Assembly: GCA_030535455.1 (NCBI GenBank)
Contig: JAUNJY010000002.1
Location: forward strand, 146,818-210,817
Direction: 5' to 3'
DNA length: 64,000 nt
Source: a bacterium
GTDB taxonomy: Bacteria; Bacillota; Clostridia; Lachnospirales; Lachnospiraceae
Shown: piece by piece, positions 45,254 through 54,275 of the stretch
Layout of the letters: each line of letters opens with the position of its first letter
How positions within the stretch are numbered: position 1 is the first letter of the stretch
Program-made: the position numbers and the translations under genes
Notes under the pieces: model-generated
Database searches by the model: none
What the model was told of the DNA's origin: nothing
The model's input: only the letters and a program-made list of their open reading frames with translations

Positions 45254-46897
45254 TTATTTTAGTTTAAAGCGGCGTGGCGCTAATTTATAGATTAAAGCAA
45301 AGGATACTGCTGCCCATATTACGGTAACTACTGCAACTACAATGGTAAATACGATGGAAACCACCTTTAACTGTAACGTGCCGTAACAGAGCAGATACAT
45401 TAACGTAGAGCAGATGACATAACCGATGCTTTTTGTCTCATAGTTTTCCAAATAGGGCTGAAATACATAATATAAAAATAGTTGATAGATGTCAAAAAAT
45501 GCGGTAACGATTAAGAGGGTCAAAAACATGGGAAGCATGCTTATAATCATCATTGGCTGTCTTGCTGCTAGTAAATTAAGGCTGATCCCTGTACATAAAA
45601 GCAACATTGGCTGAATATCCAGCTTGATTAAGTAATGTAATCGTATTTTAAAATTGCTTAATATGGTTTGTGGCTCATGATAATACCCGTATTTTAGTAA
45701 GGAGACATCGCAGTGATAAAATAATGCCTTGCATATCTTCTCCCCGCTACACATGCAATATGCCAGGAACAATAGCGCAGGCATAAACGTTTCCATCTTA
45801 TCCACTAGCTCTTTTATCTCCTGAGTATGTCCAAAAAATAGCATTGCAATCGCTCCAATGACACTTACTGCACTGATTATGATCATTTTTAAACGCCATT
45901 TCTTTCTAACCAATCGCTTGTGTCGGTCAAAAAAGATGGCATGAAGGTACTCATATCCCTTCAAATGATCATATTTTTTAGTATGGATATCCTCATGTTT
46001 GATATCCTCGTTATGAATACCGATTTCTGCATCTTTAATTTCTTCCTTAATCATATCCTGCTCTACGATACTACTGTATTTTACATTATAGGCTGCCAGT
46101 TTCTTGTAGCCATTGTATTTCATCATATAGAACACGGAGCATATTCCAAGAATAAGGACTATCAAAAAGGTAATTGGCGATCCCACATACTGCACGATTT
46201 CAGGAGCTTGCTTAAGGTAATAACAGGAGCAATAAGTAGCAGGCAGAATTATTACCATAATAGCAATATAGATTTTTTTATACTTCATAAACCAAATATA
46301 GCTCTTACGTTCAAATATCCACAATGTGACTGCTTCTCCCACAAATCGCATCATTGCCAGCATAATTACCAGTTGTGCTATAAATAAAAGACCTATTGCA
46401 TGTTCACTAAAACCAATAAAGGGCAGCAGAACTAAAAATACAATGGACTCTCCTACAATTTTTACCAGCATATTAACCAGATAATAGCCTTTGGGCTCCA
46501 CATGCATCTGACGTAACATGATAAAATCTTTCTGCTCTGCATTTGCAATGGTTGGACGTAAAAATGCACCATATAGCAAATTTAAAATAGTAAAGATATA
46601 TACGATGCAGGCAAGCCACTGCTGGCCACTAAACTCACCTCCATCGGTAGTGATATTCTCAATTGCAATAACCGGAACCATGATCATTATAAGTAGATAT
46701 ATTCCTTTTGAAACAAACTGAAGCACAATTTTTCGAATAATGGCATACACGCTAAAAACGCTTTTTAATGCAGTATTTTTATACCATCTATTTTTAATCT
46801 TTTTTCCGATCAAAGGAATATGCTGCAGTCGGTAAATAAAAACATTTGTGGCAATGGCAAGCATGATAAACTGCATGGTCATAAAGGTATGCAACAT
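45254..46897 (-). CDS. Large ABC transporter membrane protein
   Basis: 547 residues with about twelve membrane helices in two sets, separated by a long charged cytoplasmic loop (about 270-330, with SIVEQDMIKEEIKDAEIG). This is the layout of fused ABC permeases of the kind that pair with a single small ATPase in Firmicutes. The start is one base after the ATPase stop, so the genes are coupled. Substrate unknown; similar systems include bacteriocin-immunity and multidrug exporters. Confidence 0.75.
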   Translation of the reverse strand: MLHTFMTMQFIMLAIATNVFIYRLQHIPLIGKKIKNRWYKNTALKSVFSVYAIIRKIVLQFVSKGIYLLIMIMVPVIAIENITTDGGEFSGQQWLACIVYIFTILNLLYGAFLRPTIANAEQKDFIMLRQMHVEPKGYYLVNMLVKIVGESIVFLVLLPFIGFSEHAIGLLFIAQLVIMLAMMRFVGEAVTLWIFERKSYIWFMKYKKIYIAIMVIILPATYCSCYYLKQAPEIVQYVGSPITFLIVLILGICSVFYMMKYNGYKKLAAYNVKYSSIVEQDMIKEEIKDAEIGIHNEDIKHEDIHTKKYDHLKGYEYLHAIFFDRHKRLVRKKWRLKMIIISAVSVIGAIAMLFFGHTQEIKELVDKMETFMPALLFLAYCMCSGEKICKALFYHCDVSLLKYGYYHEPQTILSNFKIRLHYLIKLDIQPMLLLCTGISLNLLAARQPMMIISMLPMFLTLLIVTAFFDIYQLFLYYVFQPYLENYETKSIGYVICSTLMYLLCYGTLQLKVVSIVFTIVVAVVTVIWAAVSFALIYKLAPRRFKLK

Positions 46898-46898
46898 T

Positions 46899-47621
46899 TT
46901 ATACTACCTCCTGTGTATTTACAGGCTCGTTCTCATCTAGCATTCTAAAAATCCTATCTTCAAAATCATTTTGCTTGATTTCCTCTTCATTTAATCCACT
47001 TAACGTACCTTTGTTTAAGATGACGATTTCATCACAGATATCTGTCGCAAGCTGTAGAATATGAGTAGAGAAAATAATGATATGATCTTTCTTCATTGCT
47101 TTTAACAATTCTTTCATTTCATGGCTTACTACCACGTCGAAGCTGGTAAGTGGCTCGTCCAACAATAAGATTAGCGGCTTTGTGATAAATACGCATAACA
47201 GCTGCATTTTATTTTTCATACCATGGGAATAGTCTTTCATCAATCGATGCCAGTCTTCTTCCTCTAATCGTACCAGTCGTAAATATTCTTCTACGGTCTT
47301 ACGGTCTTTAATCTTTTCATAATTAATATCAATAAAGAACTTGATGTATTCATAACCTGTTAAAAATTCAGGAAGTACAGGGTTGGCATATACAAATCCA
47401 ACTTGGTCTGCCGCCCTCTTTTGTCCATACTCATCTATGACATACTTTATGCCGGAGTCCACTGGAATTTCTTCATCAATACAGTTAAACAGGGTGGTCT
47501 TTCCTGCCCCGTTTCGTCCAAGCAATCCGTAGATTTTTCCCTTTTCAAAACTATAGGATGCACCTCTAAGAACTTTTTTGTCTTCAAAACTTTTCGTTAT
47601 ATTATCTAAAATTAATTTCAT
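46899..47621 (-). CDS. ABC transporter ATP-binding protein
   Basis: 240 residues: Walker A GLLGRNGAGKTTLF (near 33-46), Walker B LILLLDEPLTSFD (near 150-162), H-loop STHILQ. The signature motif is YSHGMKNKMQLL in place of the usual LSGGQ, a variant common among ABC-2 exporters. AGGAGGGGAAAGA precedes the ATG. First gene of an operon with the large permease and probably the phosphatase-like gene. Confidence 0.92.
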   Translation of the reverse strand: MKLILDNITKSFEDKKVLRGASYSFEKGKIYGLLGRNGAGKTTLFNCIDEEIPVDSGIKYVIDEYGQKRAADQVGFVYANPVLPEFLTGYEYIKFFIDINYEKIKDRKTVEEYLRLVRLEEEDWHRLMKDYSHGMKNKMQLLCVFITKPLILLLDEPLTSFDVVVSHEMKELLKAMKKDHIIIFSTHILQLATDICDEIVILNKGTLSGLNEEEIKQNDFEDRIFRMLDENEPVNTQEVV

Positions 47622-47697
47622 TCTTTCCCCTCCTATATGTAGTTAATCCCTACCATTTTACGGGGTTTTACATAAAAAATCAAGTTTGTTTGAAATA

Positions 47698-47834
47698 TAA
47701 AAAGAGCAGCTAGTTAGTATCGATAGCACTGTCAAGATACTGGTTCCCAATCTACACTTCGAGATGGGACTACGTAACGCCTGCAATATGCAGGACTATA
47801 ATTGCTATGATTATACTAATTTGCTACTCTTTTT
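47698..47834 (-). ncRNA. Candidate structured RNA with weak 5S-like core
   Basis: Both ends can pair over about 30 bp: AAAAAGAG-x-AGC-x-A-x-TTAGTAT at the left and its complement at the right, ending in T-runs on both strands. Read on the reverse strand, the core contains TAGTCCCATCTCGAAGTG, which recalls the 5S rRNA segment CCCAT-x-CCGAAC, and TGCAGG/CCTGCA forms a hairpin (CCTGCAATATGCAGG). The rest does not fit 5S rRNA, so I regard it as an unknown RNA or a degenerate 5S copy. Confidence 0.35.
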
Positions 47835-48193
47835 ATTTTGTTAGATTATGTAAAATAATATTTGTCGAAATGTATTTCTGTAATTGGTATTTGGTAATTA
47901 TGTTTTTCTTATCGGCACACCCCATTTACCTTCATTTCACTATATATTCTATGAAGTTGCCCGCATGGTGTGACAGTTGACAAGCATATTTTTTAAATTT
48001 TTTTGAAAAGATTTTGGGGGTGTCAAAATTACTTAATAACTTTTACTTTGACTTTTTTTGCGCTGAACCAGGACGCGCAAACGGCATATTCCTTTCCAGT
48101 GAATACGGATTCTGCGCCTTGTCTTGTTGGGCGTAGAATCCGCATATCTTTCTTAGCATGATGTCTTTTTATTTTCTATATTGATCAAATTTA
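47835..48193. other. Intergenic stretch downstream of the hydrogenase-like gene
   Basis: It contains one good hairpin, GGATTCTGCGCC with GGGCGTAGAATCC (about 48104-48146), which lies after the stop codon of the hydrogenase-like gene and may end its transcript although the T-run is poor. Nothing else was recognised. Confidence 0.45.
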
Positions 48194-49543
48194 TTATTCA
48201 AATTTTCGTTCAAACATACTATGATCATTTCTCAAATCCTCTAAACTATTTATTCCAAGCTTATTAAGGACTTCTTCAATAATCTCACTATGCATTGGCA
48301 TCTTAACCGCAGAATCATGTGCAAACTGATTGACGAATTCTTTTCCTTCCTCTGCCGCAATTAATGCCTTTGGTCCACCGACACAACCGCCAGAGCAGCC
48401 CATTCCTTCAATAAAGCTTGCCCTTACATGACCGGCTTCTAAGTCATTAAGCATTTTCTTACAATCTTTAATGCCATCCACATGTAGGGATGTGAATAGT
48501 TTTCTCTTCTCTGGAAACATTTGATCGATGACATCAAAGACAGCCTCACTTACGCCGCCTGCGCGTGCATAGAGACGGCCGCCGGTGGATGCATAATCAG
48601 GAGATGGTACGCCTTTTAATTTTCCTGGATCAATATCAAATGCTTCAAATAAGAGTTGTACTTCCTGGAACGTCAATACATAATCGGTGGAGTCACTGAT
48701 ATCCGGCTCTTTGGCCTCTGCTTTCTTTGCAACGCAAGGTCCCACAAAGACGCATTTTACATCGTTATTAAGTGCCTTGATAATTCGGCCCATAGCGACC
48801 ATTGGAGATACCGATGGACTGACTTCTGGTACCAGGTCATTATATAATTTCTTTAACATGGCAACCCACATAGGGCAGCAACAGGACGTAATCATAAAAT
48901 CGCCCTCTTCATTTACCAGCTCATTATACTCTAAGGCTTCTTTCATGCTAAGCACATCTGCTCCCATGGCTACTTCAAACATATCCGTAAATCCTATTTT
49001 GATAAATGCTTCCCTTAATTGGTCTAGTGTGACATCTGGACCAAACTGTCCTGCAATGGCTGGAGCAACCATGGCAATTACCTTTTCATGATTTTTAAGT
49101 AACTCTAATAATGGCATTGATTGTGGGACATCCATATAATGACCCATATCACATACTTTGACACATCTGCCACATGACATACATAAGTCTTCCTGGATCC
49201 ATTTGTCGCCGGTCTTATCATCCCTCTTAATTGCTTCGAATGGGCATACATTCATACATTTGCTCTTGCCATCTGAAGTCTCACAGTCTTCACTACATGC
49301 ACTGACTTTTGCAACGATCTTGTCACGTACCTGATTTTTTGTAATGGCATTAATTAGATGGTAAACAAATTCATGATCATCCTTTGTCTTTATTTCTTCA
49401 ACTCCACATAATGTTGCAAGAACTGACTTTGCTTCTTCTTGGTTCTCAAACCCCTCTAAGAATTTCGCAAACTCATCTTCAAAATGACTGTCATAATACG
49501 CTTTTACAAGCCCTTTATACAAATCATGATATTTTTCATTCAT
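48194..49543 (-). CDS. [FeFe]-hydrogenase-like protein (group B type)
   Basis: 449 residues. Near 80-135 are ferredoxin-type cysteines (CSEDC, CMNVCPFEA, CMSCGRCVKVC) for two Fe-S clusters. The C-terminal H-cluster domain has the three motifs: L1 ITSCCCPMW (near 214), L2 FVGPCVAKKAE (near 265) and L3 EGMGCSGGCVGGP (near 390). All four cluster cysteines appear present; L1 has an extra cysteine compared with the TSCCP form of M1 enzymes. Such monomeric forms are thought to make or sense H2. No HydE, HydF or HydG maturase lies in the window. AAGGAGACAAAAAGC precedes the ATG. Confidence 0.85.
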   Translation of the reverse strand: MNEKYHDLYKGLVKAYYDSHFEDEFAKFLEGFENQEEAKSVLATLCGVEEIKTKDDHEFVYHLINAITKNQVRDKIVAKVSACSEDCETSDGKSKCMNVCPFEAIKRDDKTGDKWIQEDLCMSCGRCVKVCDMGHYMDVPQSMPLLELLKNHEKVIAMVAPAIAGQFGPDVTLDQLREAFIKIGFTDMFEVAMGADVLSMKEALEYNELVNEEGDFMITSCCCPMWVAMLKKLYNDLVPEVSPSVSPMVAMGRIIKALNNDVKCVFVGPCVAKKAEAKEPDISDSTDYVLTFQEVQLLFEAFDIDPGKLKGVPSPDYASTGGRLYARAGGVSEAVFDVIDQMFPEKRKLFTSLHVDGIKDCKKMLNDLEAGHVRASFIEGMGCSGGCVGGPKALIAAEEGKEFVNQFAHDSAVKMPMHSEIIEEVLNKLGINSLEDLRNDHSMFERKFE

Positions 49544-49615
49544 GCTTTTTGTCTCCTTTGAAATAAAAGTTATCTATTTGTTCATGATTTGTATAAAGAT
49601 ATATTTTTATGCATG

Positions 49616-50506
49616 CTATCCTATGGATTTTGGATTCGGCAGCTGGGCAAGAATGATTGCGGCAAAGACAAGGACACATCCGGTTATTTCTGTACTGCTC
49701 AAACGCTGATTTAACAATAGCCACCCTGCAATAGAGGCATTTACACTCTCCAGGCTTAAAATCAATGAGGCCACTGTTGGGTTCATGCCCTTTTGACCAA
49801 CAATCTGAAGCGTATAACCTATGCCACAGGACAATGCTCCTGAGTATAAAATCGGCTTCCATGCAGCTAAGATATCAGCAGCTCTTGGCGTCTCCATTAA
49901 GAACATGGCTGTAATGCCCAAAAGTCCACATACAAAGAACTGGATACAACTCATCTTCACTCCATCCACATGATTAGTATAGTGATCGATTACTAGGATA
50001 TGAATAGAGAAAATGAACGCGCAGATCAACAATAGAATATCTCCTTTTTGTATCGAAAGGCTTTCTTTCATACAGAGCAGGTAAAGTCCTGCCAGTGATA
50101 ATCCCACGCTAAACCAAATCTTAATACCTGCCTTCTTCTTTAAAAACAGTCCTAGCACTGGAACAATTACGATATAAAGAGCGGTTATAAAACCTGATTT
50201 TCCGGCAGACGTGGTCATTAATCCGATTTGCTGGAAGGACGTTCCCAAAAATAAGATAATGCCACATAAGATGCCGCCTAAGACTAACTTTTTCTTATCT
50301 TCTGCTGCTTTCTCTGTTTGCTGCTTTCTTCTATTTGTCACTGCTATGTACGGTAATAAAACGATTCCTCCCAAGGTACAGCGGACCCCTGTAAAGGTAA
50401 ACGGTCCCACATGGTCCATACCTACGGTCTGTGCCACAAAAGAAATTCCCCATATGATTGATGTTAAAAACAATAAGCTTCCATTTCTTATCTTTTGTTT
50501 TTCCAT
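49616..50506 (-). CDS. EamA/DMT-family transporter
   Basis: 296 residues with ten membrane helices in two EamA halves (SLLFLTSIIWGISFVAQTVG at the start, SGALSCGIGYTLQIVGQKG in the second half). This group exports metabolites or drugs. It lies 72 bp upstream of the hydrogenase-like gene in the same direction but probably is a separate unit. AAAGGATGGCAAT precedes the ATG. Substrate unknown. Confidence 0.88.
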   Translation of the reverse strand: MEKQKIRNGSLLFLTSIIWGISFVAQTVGMDHVGPFTFTGVRCTLGGIVLLPYIAVTNRRKQQTEKAAEDKKKLVLGGILCGIILFLGTSFQQIGLMTTSAGKSGFITALYIVIVPVLGLFLKKKAGIKIWFSVGLSLAGLYLLCMKESLSIQKGDILLLICAFIFSIHILVIDHYTNHVDGVKMSCIQFFVCGLLGITAMFLMETPRAADILAAWKPILYSGALSCGIGYTLQIVGQKGMNPTVASLILSLESVNASIAGWLLLNQRLSSTEITGCVLVFAAIILAQLPNPKSIG

Positions 50507-50629
50507 ATTGCCATCCTTTCAATTTTTATTGTTAAGTCTATTTCACCAATGTTTTTTTGTCAAGTAATGGAATGCCCCCTTTATTTTTTATCCCATTGAT
50601 GATAATATGAACTATATTATGGAGACAGC

Positions 50630-51433
50630 ATGGAGGATTTTATGAATAATCAAGCGAATTTTATGGACACATTACGTTCGGTTGCAGAAATCGTTAGAGT
50701 TTCTGGTGAACCTGTAAAACGAGAAGATATAAAGAATTACTTTGGTGATATGAACCTTACGGATGAACAAGAGGAAATGGTATATCAATACTTATTACAC
50801 CCACCAGTAGATGAACCTACTCCTGAAGAGGAAGAGGAAGAAGAAACTACAACTGCAGACTACGAAGAAGAAGACCTTGTGAAAGAGGAAGAACCGGAAC
50901 AAGAACAAAAACTTTCCGACTCTCTTTTCTTCCAAATGTATATGGAAGACATCGAGGAACTTCCTAAGATTTCAGAAGAAGAGGAAATGGCTCTTTATGA
51001 AACGCTTCTTAGCGGTGACAACTATGTAATCTCAGCAATCGCAGATCACTGGTTACGCAAGGTAATCGAACATGCTAAGACATACCAAAACCGCAATGTT
51101 ATTATGGAAGATTTAATCCAAGAAGGAAACATTGGCCTTCTTTGTGGAATTCAAAGTCTTGTTGGTGCATCCATCACTGCAAAAGAAGTTCCTGCTGCAT
51201 TACTTGATTCCATCAATCAGGCAATGATTGAATTTATTGATGAATACAGTGAAGAAGAAGATTTAGAGACTACAGTGCTTGCAAAGACAAACCTTATCTA
51301 TGAGGCAAAGAAAGCATTGGCAGAAACACTTGGACGTGAAGCAAGCATGGAAGAGTTATGCAACTACACAAACATGCCTGTAGAAGAGATCAATGATATT
51401 ATCACACTTGCAGAAGCAAAGAAAGAGAAATAA
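50630..51433 (+). CDS. Sigma-70-like protein without region 4 and with degenerate region 2.4
   Basis: 267 residues. After an unusual N-terminal helical part (1-60) and an acidic linker (61-94, runs of Glu), residues about 100-172 follow sigma-70 regions 1.2-2.2 (MYMEDIEELPKISEEEEMAL, then DLIQEGNIGLLCGI, the core-RNA-polymerase contact). The promoter-melting and -10-reading segment 2.3-2.4 is replaced by ITAKEVPAALLDSINQAMIE. Region 3 is recognisable (KKALAETLGREASMEELCNY). Region 4, which reads the -35 box, is absent. It may bind core polymerase without promoter recognition. GGAGACAGC precedes the ATG. Confidence 0.8.
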   Translation: MEDFMNNQANFMDTLRSVAEIVRVSGEPVKREDIKNYFGDMNLTDEQEEMVYQYLLHPPVDEPTPEEEEEEETTTADYEEEDLVKEEEPEQEQKLSDSLFFQMYMEDIEELPKISEEEEMALYETLLSGDNYVISAIADHWLRKVIEHAKTYQNRNVIMEDLIQEGNIGLLCGIQSLVGASITAKEVPAALLDSINQAMIEFIDEYSEEEDLETTVLAKTNLIYEAKKALAETLGREASMEELCNYTNMPVEEINDIITLAEAKKEK

Positions 51434-51474
51434 TAGCTTCAGCTTATTGACAAGTTTGGATAAGTATGAATTTT

Positions 51475-51505
51475 GCACCCTGTTTTTAGGGTGCTTTTTT
51501 AATTT
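51475..51505 (+). terminator. Terminator of the sigma-like gene
   Basis: GCACCC and GGGTGC pair around TGTTTTTA, followed by six T residues. Confidence 0.9.
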
Positions 51506-51509
51506 GTGT

Positions 51510-51760
51510 CTTTTGGGGCATATGCAAAACTTATCAGTTATTTTATCCCAATTTGCGGACTTTTTTGACTGAATCGTGTCTTTTTGGCTATATATAAATT
51601 TTCTTTTTCTATATGCCCGAAGTTCGACTAATTCTGTGAACATTTTCAATGCTCAATTTTGTATCTGCCCAATTGAACGCAGTTTCTTCTATTTCAAGGC
51701 ATACTTTTGGCATATATGAAATTTTCTTCTGTATATGCCAAATCGGTCACACTTTCCTCG
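51510..51760. repeat. Degenerate GGCATATA hairpin repeats
   Basis: A motif of TTTTGG followed by a GGCATATA/TATATGCC-type hairpin occurs three times, at about 51510, 51581 and 51705. The last is nearly perfect (GGCATATAT...ATATGCC), the second has one mismatch, the first is only the short GGCATATGC form. The last two share AAATTTTCTT in the loop. No gene is supported in this 384-bp gap. Confidence 0.5.
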
Positions 51761-51770
51761 AAAGGAATAA

Positions 51771-51820
51771 GAGCTGTCACACCAACGATTGCATATCGCT
51801 TGTGTGACAGCTCTTTTTTA
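51771..51820. terminator. Bidirectional terminator before the Nudix gene end
   Basis: GAGCTGTCACAC and GTGTGACAGCTC form a 12-bp perfect stem followed by TTTTTTA on the plus strand. On the reverse strand it follows the Nudix stop codon within 5 bp. Confidence 0.85.
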
Positions 51821-52321
51821 TACTTCCATTTGTAATAACGTTTTCATTATCATGGTCTCACGCTTAAGCCATGGGATATGTTCCTCATCATCCACAGATT
51901 CATTCAGACGAATCAGCTCTTCTAAGGAAAGCCAGTCTATCTGATAGCCATACTCTTCTTCGTACTGATCCAGGTTACGTTCTCCTGGTTCTTTTTCGAT
52001 CTCACAGAAATAATAATAGGATTCCATATCCATTAAATCCTCTGGACTTCCCTTGCGCTTCTCATGCACTAAGAAGGCTTCTTCTATGCTATTTCGCACA
52101 ACATGGTATCCTGTCTCTTCCTGCATCTCCCTAGCCAGAGTATCCGTAAGGCTCTCACCGGCTTTTCTGCCGCCTCCAGGGAATTTATAATCCCCATACT
52201 TACTATGGATGATTAAATACTTTCCTTTATTTTGTACAATTCCTCGGACAGCGGTTCGTTTGAATACGGTTCCGCCCTCCTTATAATTTTTCAAATCAAT
52301 GGTTAATTCTTGAAATGCCAT
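51818..52321 (-). CDS. Nudix hydrolase
   Basis: 167 residues from the ATG at 52321, fixed by AAGGAGG six bases upstream. The Nudix box is complete (GGGRKAGESLTDTLAREMQE followed by ETG, with the catalytic Glu pair in REMQEE). It hydrolyses some nucleoside diphosphate derivative; the substrate cannot be predicted. It lies 50 bp after the gene for a one-helix membrane protein. Confidence 0.88.
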   Translation of the reverse strand: MAFQELTIDLKNYKEGGTVFKRTAVRGIVQNKGKYLIIHSKYGDYKFPGGGRKAGESLTDTLAREMQEETGYHVVRNSIEEAFLVHEKRKGSPEDLMDMESYYYFCEIEKEPGERNLDQYEEEYGYQIDWLSLEELIRLNESVDDEEHIPWLKRETMIMKTLLQMEV

Positions 52322-52371
52322 ACTAGACCTCCTTATTATCCGAAAACTACTACATCTAGTATAACATAGTT

Positions 52372-52854
52372 TTATTTCCCATTTACGCATGTATTAATAA
52401 TATGGTTGGATACCCTCTCTAGATTATCCTGCTCACCTTCAAATATGTAATAGCCATCGTCTTTTTCAATTACATAACCACCAAAAATGCCATCTTTCCT
52501 AATTCTTGCGATTGGCTGATCGTCATGGTTATAAAGGGTAAATGTACTTGTAACACTTTCGGCCTCGGTGCCTACTCGGTTGCTATGCTTGCTTTGGGTT
52601 CCCCAGTAATAAAAAACTTCCTCATCCGTCTCTTCAATAAAGTCTTCAATTAACTTTTTGTCTGTTACCCTCTTATTTCCGTCGTGTAACCTTGGATAGC
52701 AGCTTACTGTCATATAGGCTACTTCATTGGAATTCACATCAAATACCACTGTCTTTTTCTGTGCATTTAGATGATATGTAACACCCAGAACTGCAATTAC
52801 TGCCAAAATCACCAGCAAGATTTCAATACTTCTCTTTTTTGTAGTTTTCTCCAT
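52372..52854 (-). CDS. Single-pass membrane protein of unknown function
   Basis: 160 residues. A lysine-rich N-terminus and one hydrophobic helix (about 11-28) anchor an extracytoplasmic beta-rich domain of about 125 residues with YMTVSCYPRLHDGNKRVTD and GGYVIEKDDGYYIFEGE. The domain pattern recalls DUF5301-type proteins but I am not sure. GGGGGTAAATAT precedes the ATG. Followed by a Nudix gene. Confidence 0.68.
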   Translation of the reverse strand: MEKTTKKRSIEILLVILAVIAVLGVTYHLNAQKKTVVFDVNSNEVAYMTVSCYPRLHDGNKRVTDKKLIEDFIEETDEEVFYYWGTQSKHSNRVGTEAESVTSTFTLYNHDDQPIARIRKDGIFGGYVIEKDDGYYIFEGEQDNLERVSNHIINTCVNGK

Positions 52855-52931
52855 ATATTTACCCCCATTCGCCGCAAAAGGTTCTATATCCTAAGTATAT
52901 CTTCCTATAAGCTGAAATACAACCAAAAGAA

Positions 52932-52960
52932 AGGCGTATTGCTTAAAAAGTAATACGCCT
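52932..52960 (-). terminator. Terminator of the TPR gene
   Basis: AGGCGTATT and AATACGCCT form a 9-bp stem followed on the reverse strand by TTCTTTTGG, 17 bp after the stop codon. Confidence 0.75.
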
Positions 52961-52977
52961 AAAATCGTGTCATATTT

Positions 52978-54186
52978 TCATTTTCTAAATTCCATGTCCA
53001 TTTGTTTTACTGCATGCCTTGGGCACCCAATAAAGAAACAGAAATACTGTATGTCATAATGTATCTCTAATTCCGGCTTTTCCCCTTGATCAAATACTCG
53101 GGCATAGCCTTCTTTTATATTCTTTAACCGTTGTTTTTCTAACTCTATGTACTCTTCTCTCTCTGAGATTTCTTCAAATAATGACCTGTGATGCTTCACA
53201 TCTAAGAGGGAATTCCGAATTCCTTTTTTTATAGCTTTCATTTTCTTTACTGCTGTCTGTTTTAATCCCAGACAATTCAGTACATAAAAATATCTGCTGA
53301 TCCACTTCTCATTAATTAAATAGTGATTACATTGTTCATAAAGCTCTTTTGCAGCACCGTAATTCTCAATCAGATACATAAAATCAGCTAATTCCATCTC
53401 ATCAATTGCAAAGGCGCAAAATGAACTGGTGTATAACTGATTGGCATATTTCTTTGCCTCTGACATTTCTCCATGCCTTGCTAGTTCTTCTCCTAATACA
53501 CAGGTTATCTTGGCATCTAGCTTTGTCTTAAATGGATAGATTTGAATTTCATACAACAACTGAATTGCCAGTTCTGACTTTCCACTTTTAATCAGGCTGA
53601 TTGCTTCGTTAAATCGATATTTTTTCTCTTTCGTCAAGATGTAACACTTGTGAAACTGCTTGGACGCCAGCTCATAATCTCCAAGTTCATAAAGCGTCCT
53701 TCCATATGCATAATACGTCTGAGGAAATAAAATCTCCTGACTAACTGCCTTTTTAAGTAGTTCTTCTGCAGATTTTATGTGTTGTAAAGACCCTTCTTCC
53801 AAATAAAAATACGCCATATTTGTTGCCCATACAGCGTACTCTTCTTTCGAAAAAAGTTTTCCTATTCTCGTATAACAATTGGTTAGATAATTCACTGAGA
53901 CTTCGTTACTTAAGCGTAATTCATTTGCAATTACTGCAAGCAAGGAGTATGCCTCCACACTACAATTATCTTCTTGCACAATCATTTCTAGGATGTCCTT
54001 ATAACGCTTCAAGATTGGTTGCCGTACCTCGAATTCTTCTTCGTTTACGATTATGTTATGGATTTCTGCCCGAATCACATCCAACATCGATAACCTTTTT
54101 TGTACTGCATTTGCCTCAATAATTTTGATACAACTCCTTTTGTCAACATAATTTATACTGCCCGCATCTTTTGCAACCGTATTCAT
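52978..54186 (-). CDS. TPR-like helical repeat protein
   Basis: 402 residues, all helical. Repeated helix pairs of TPR type run from about 100 to 330, the clearest being QTYYAYGRTLYELGDYELAS and EAISLIKSGKSELAIQLLYE. No signal peptide or enzymatic motif. Such proteins mediate protein contacts; partner unknown. The annotated start lacks an obvious ribosome site, so the true start may be a few codons downstream. Confidence 0.75.
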   Translation of the reverse strand: MNTVAKDAGSINYVDKRSCIKIIEANAVQKRLSMLDVIRAEIHNIIVNEEEFEVRQPILKRYKDILEMIVQEDNCSVEAYSLLAVIANELRLSNEVSVNYLTNCYTRIGKLFSKEEYAVWATNMAYFYLEEGSLQHIKSAEELLKKAVSQEILFPQTYYAYGRTLYELGDYELASKQFHKCYILTKEKKYRFNEAISLIKSGKSELAIQLLYEIQIYPFKTKLDAKITCVLGEELARHGEMSEAKKYANQLYTSSFCAFAIDEMELADFMYLIENYGAAKELYEQCNHYLINEKWISRYFYVLNCLGLKQTAVKKMKAIKKGIRNSLLDVKHHRSLFEEISEREEYIELEKQRLKNIKEGYARVFDQGEKPELEIHYDIQYFCFFIGCPRHAVKQMDMEFRK

Positions 54187-54275
54187 TATAGTTGAGGTAA
54201 AAGGCTATGTCAATTATTTCCAGATGAATTTTCTGTGAAGTTTTCGTAAAAATTTTTCTTATAAAATCCCATCTG

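Noticed and set aside
51356-51649. 97-codon reverse-strand frame at the end of the sigma-like gene
   Set aside because: It is antisense to the sigma-like gene and spans its terminator. It has no ribosome site.
51510-51760. CRISPR array
   Set aside because: The repeats are degenerate, unevenly spaced and only three in number, and no cas genes are present.
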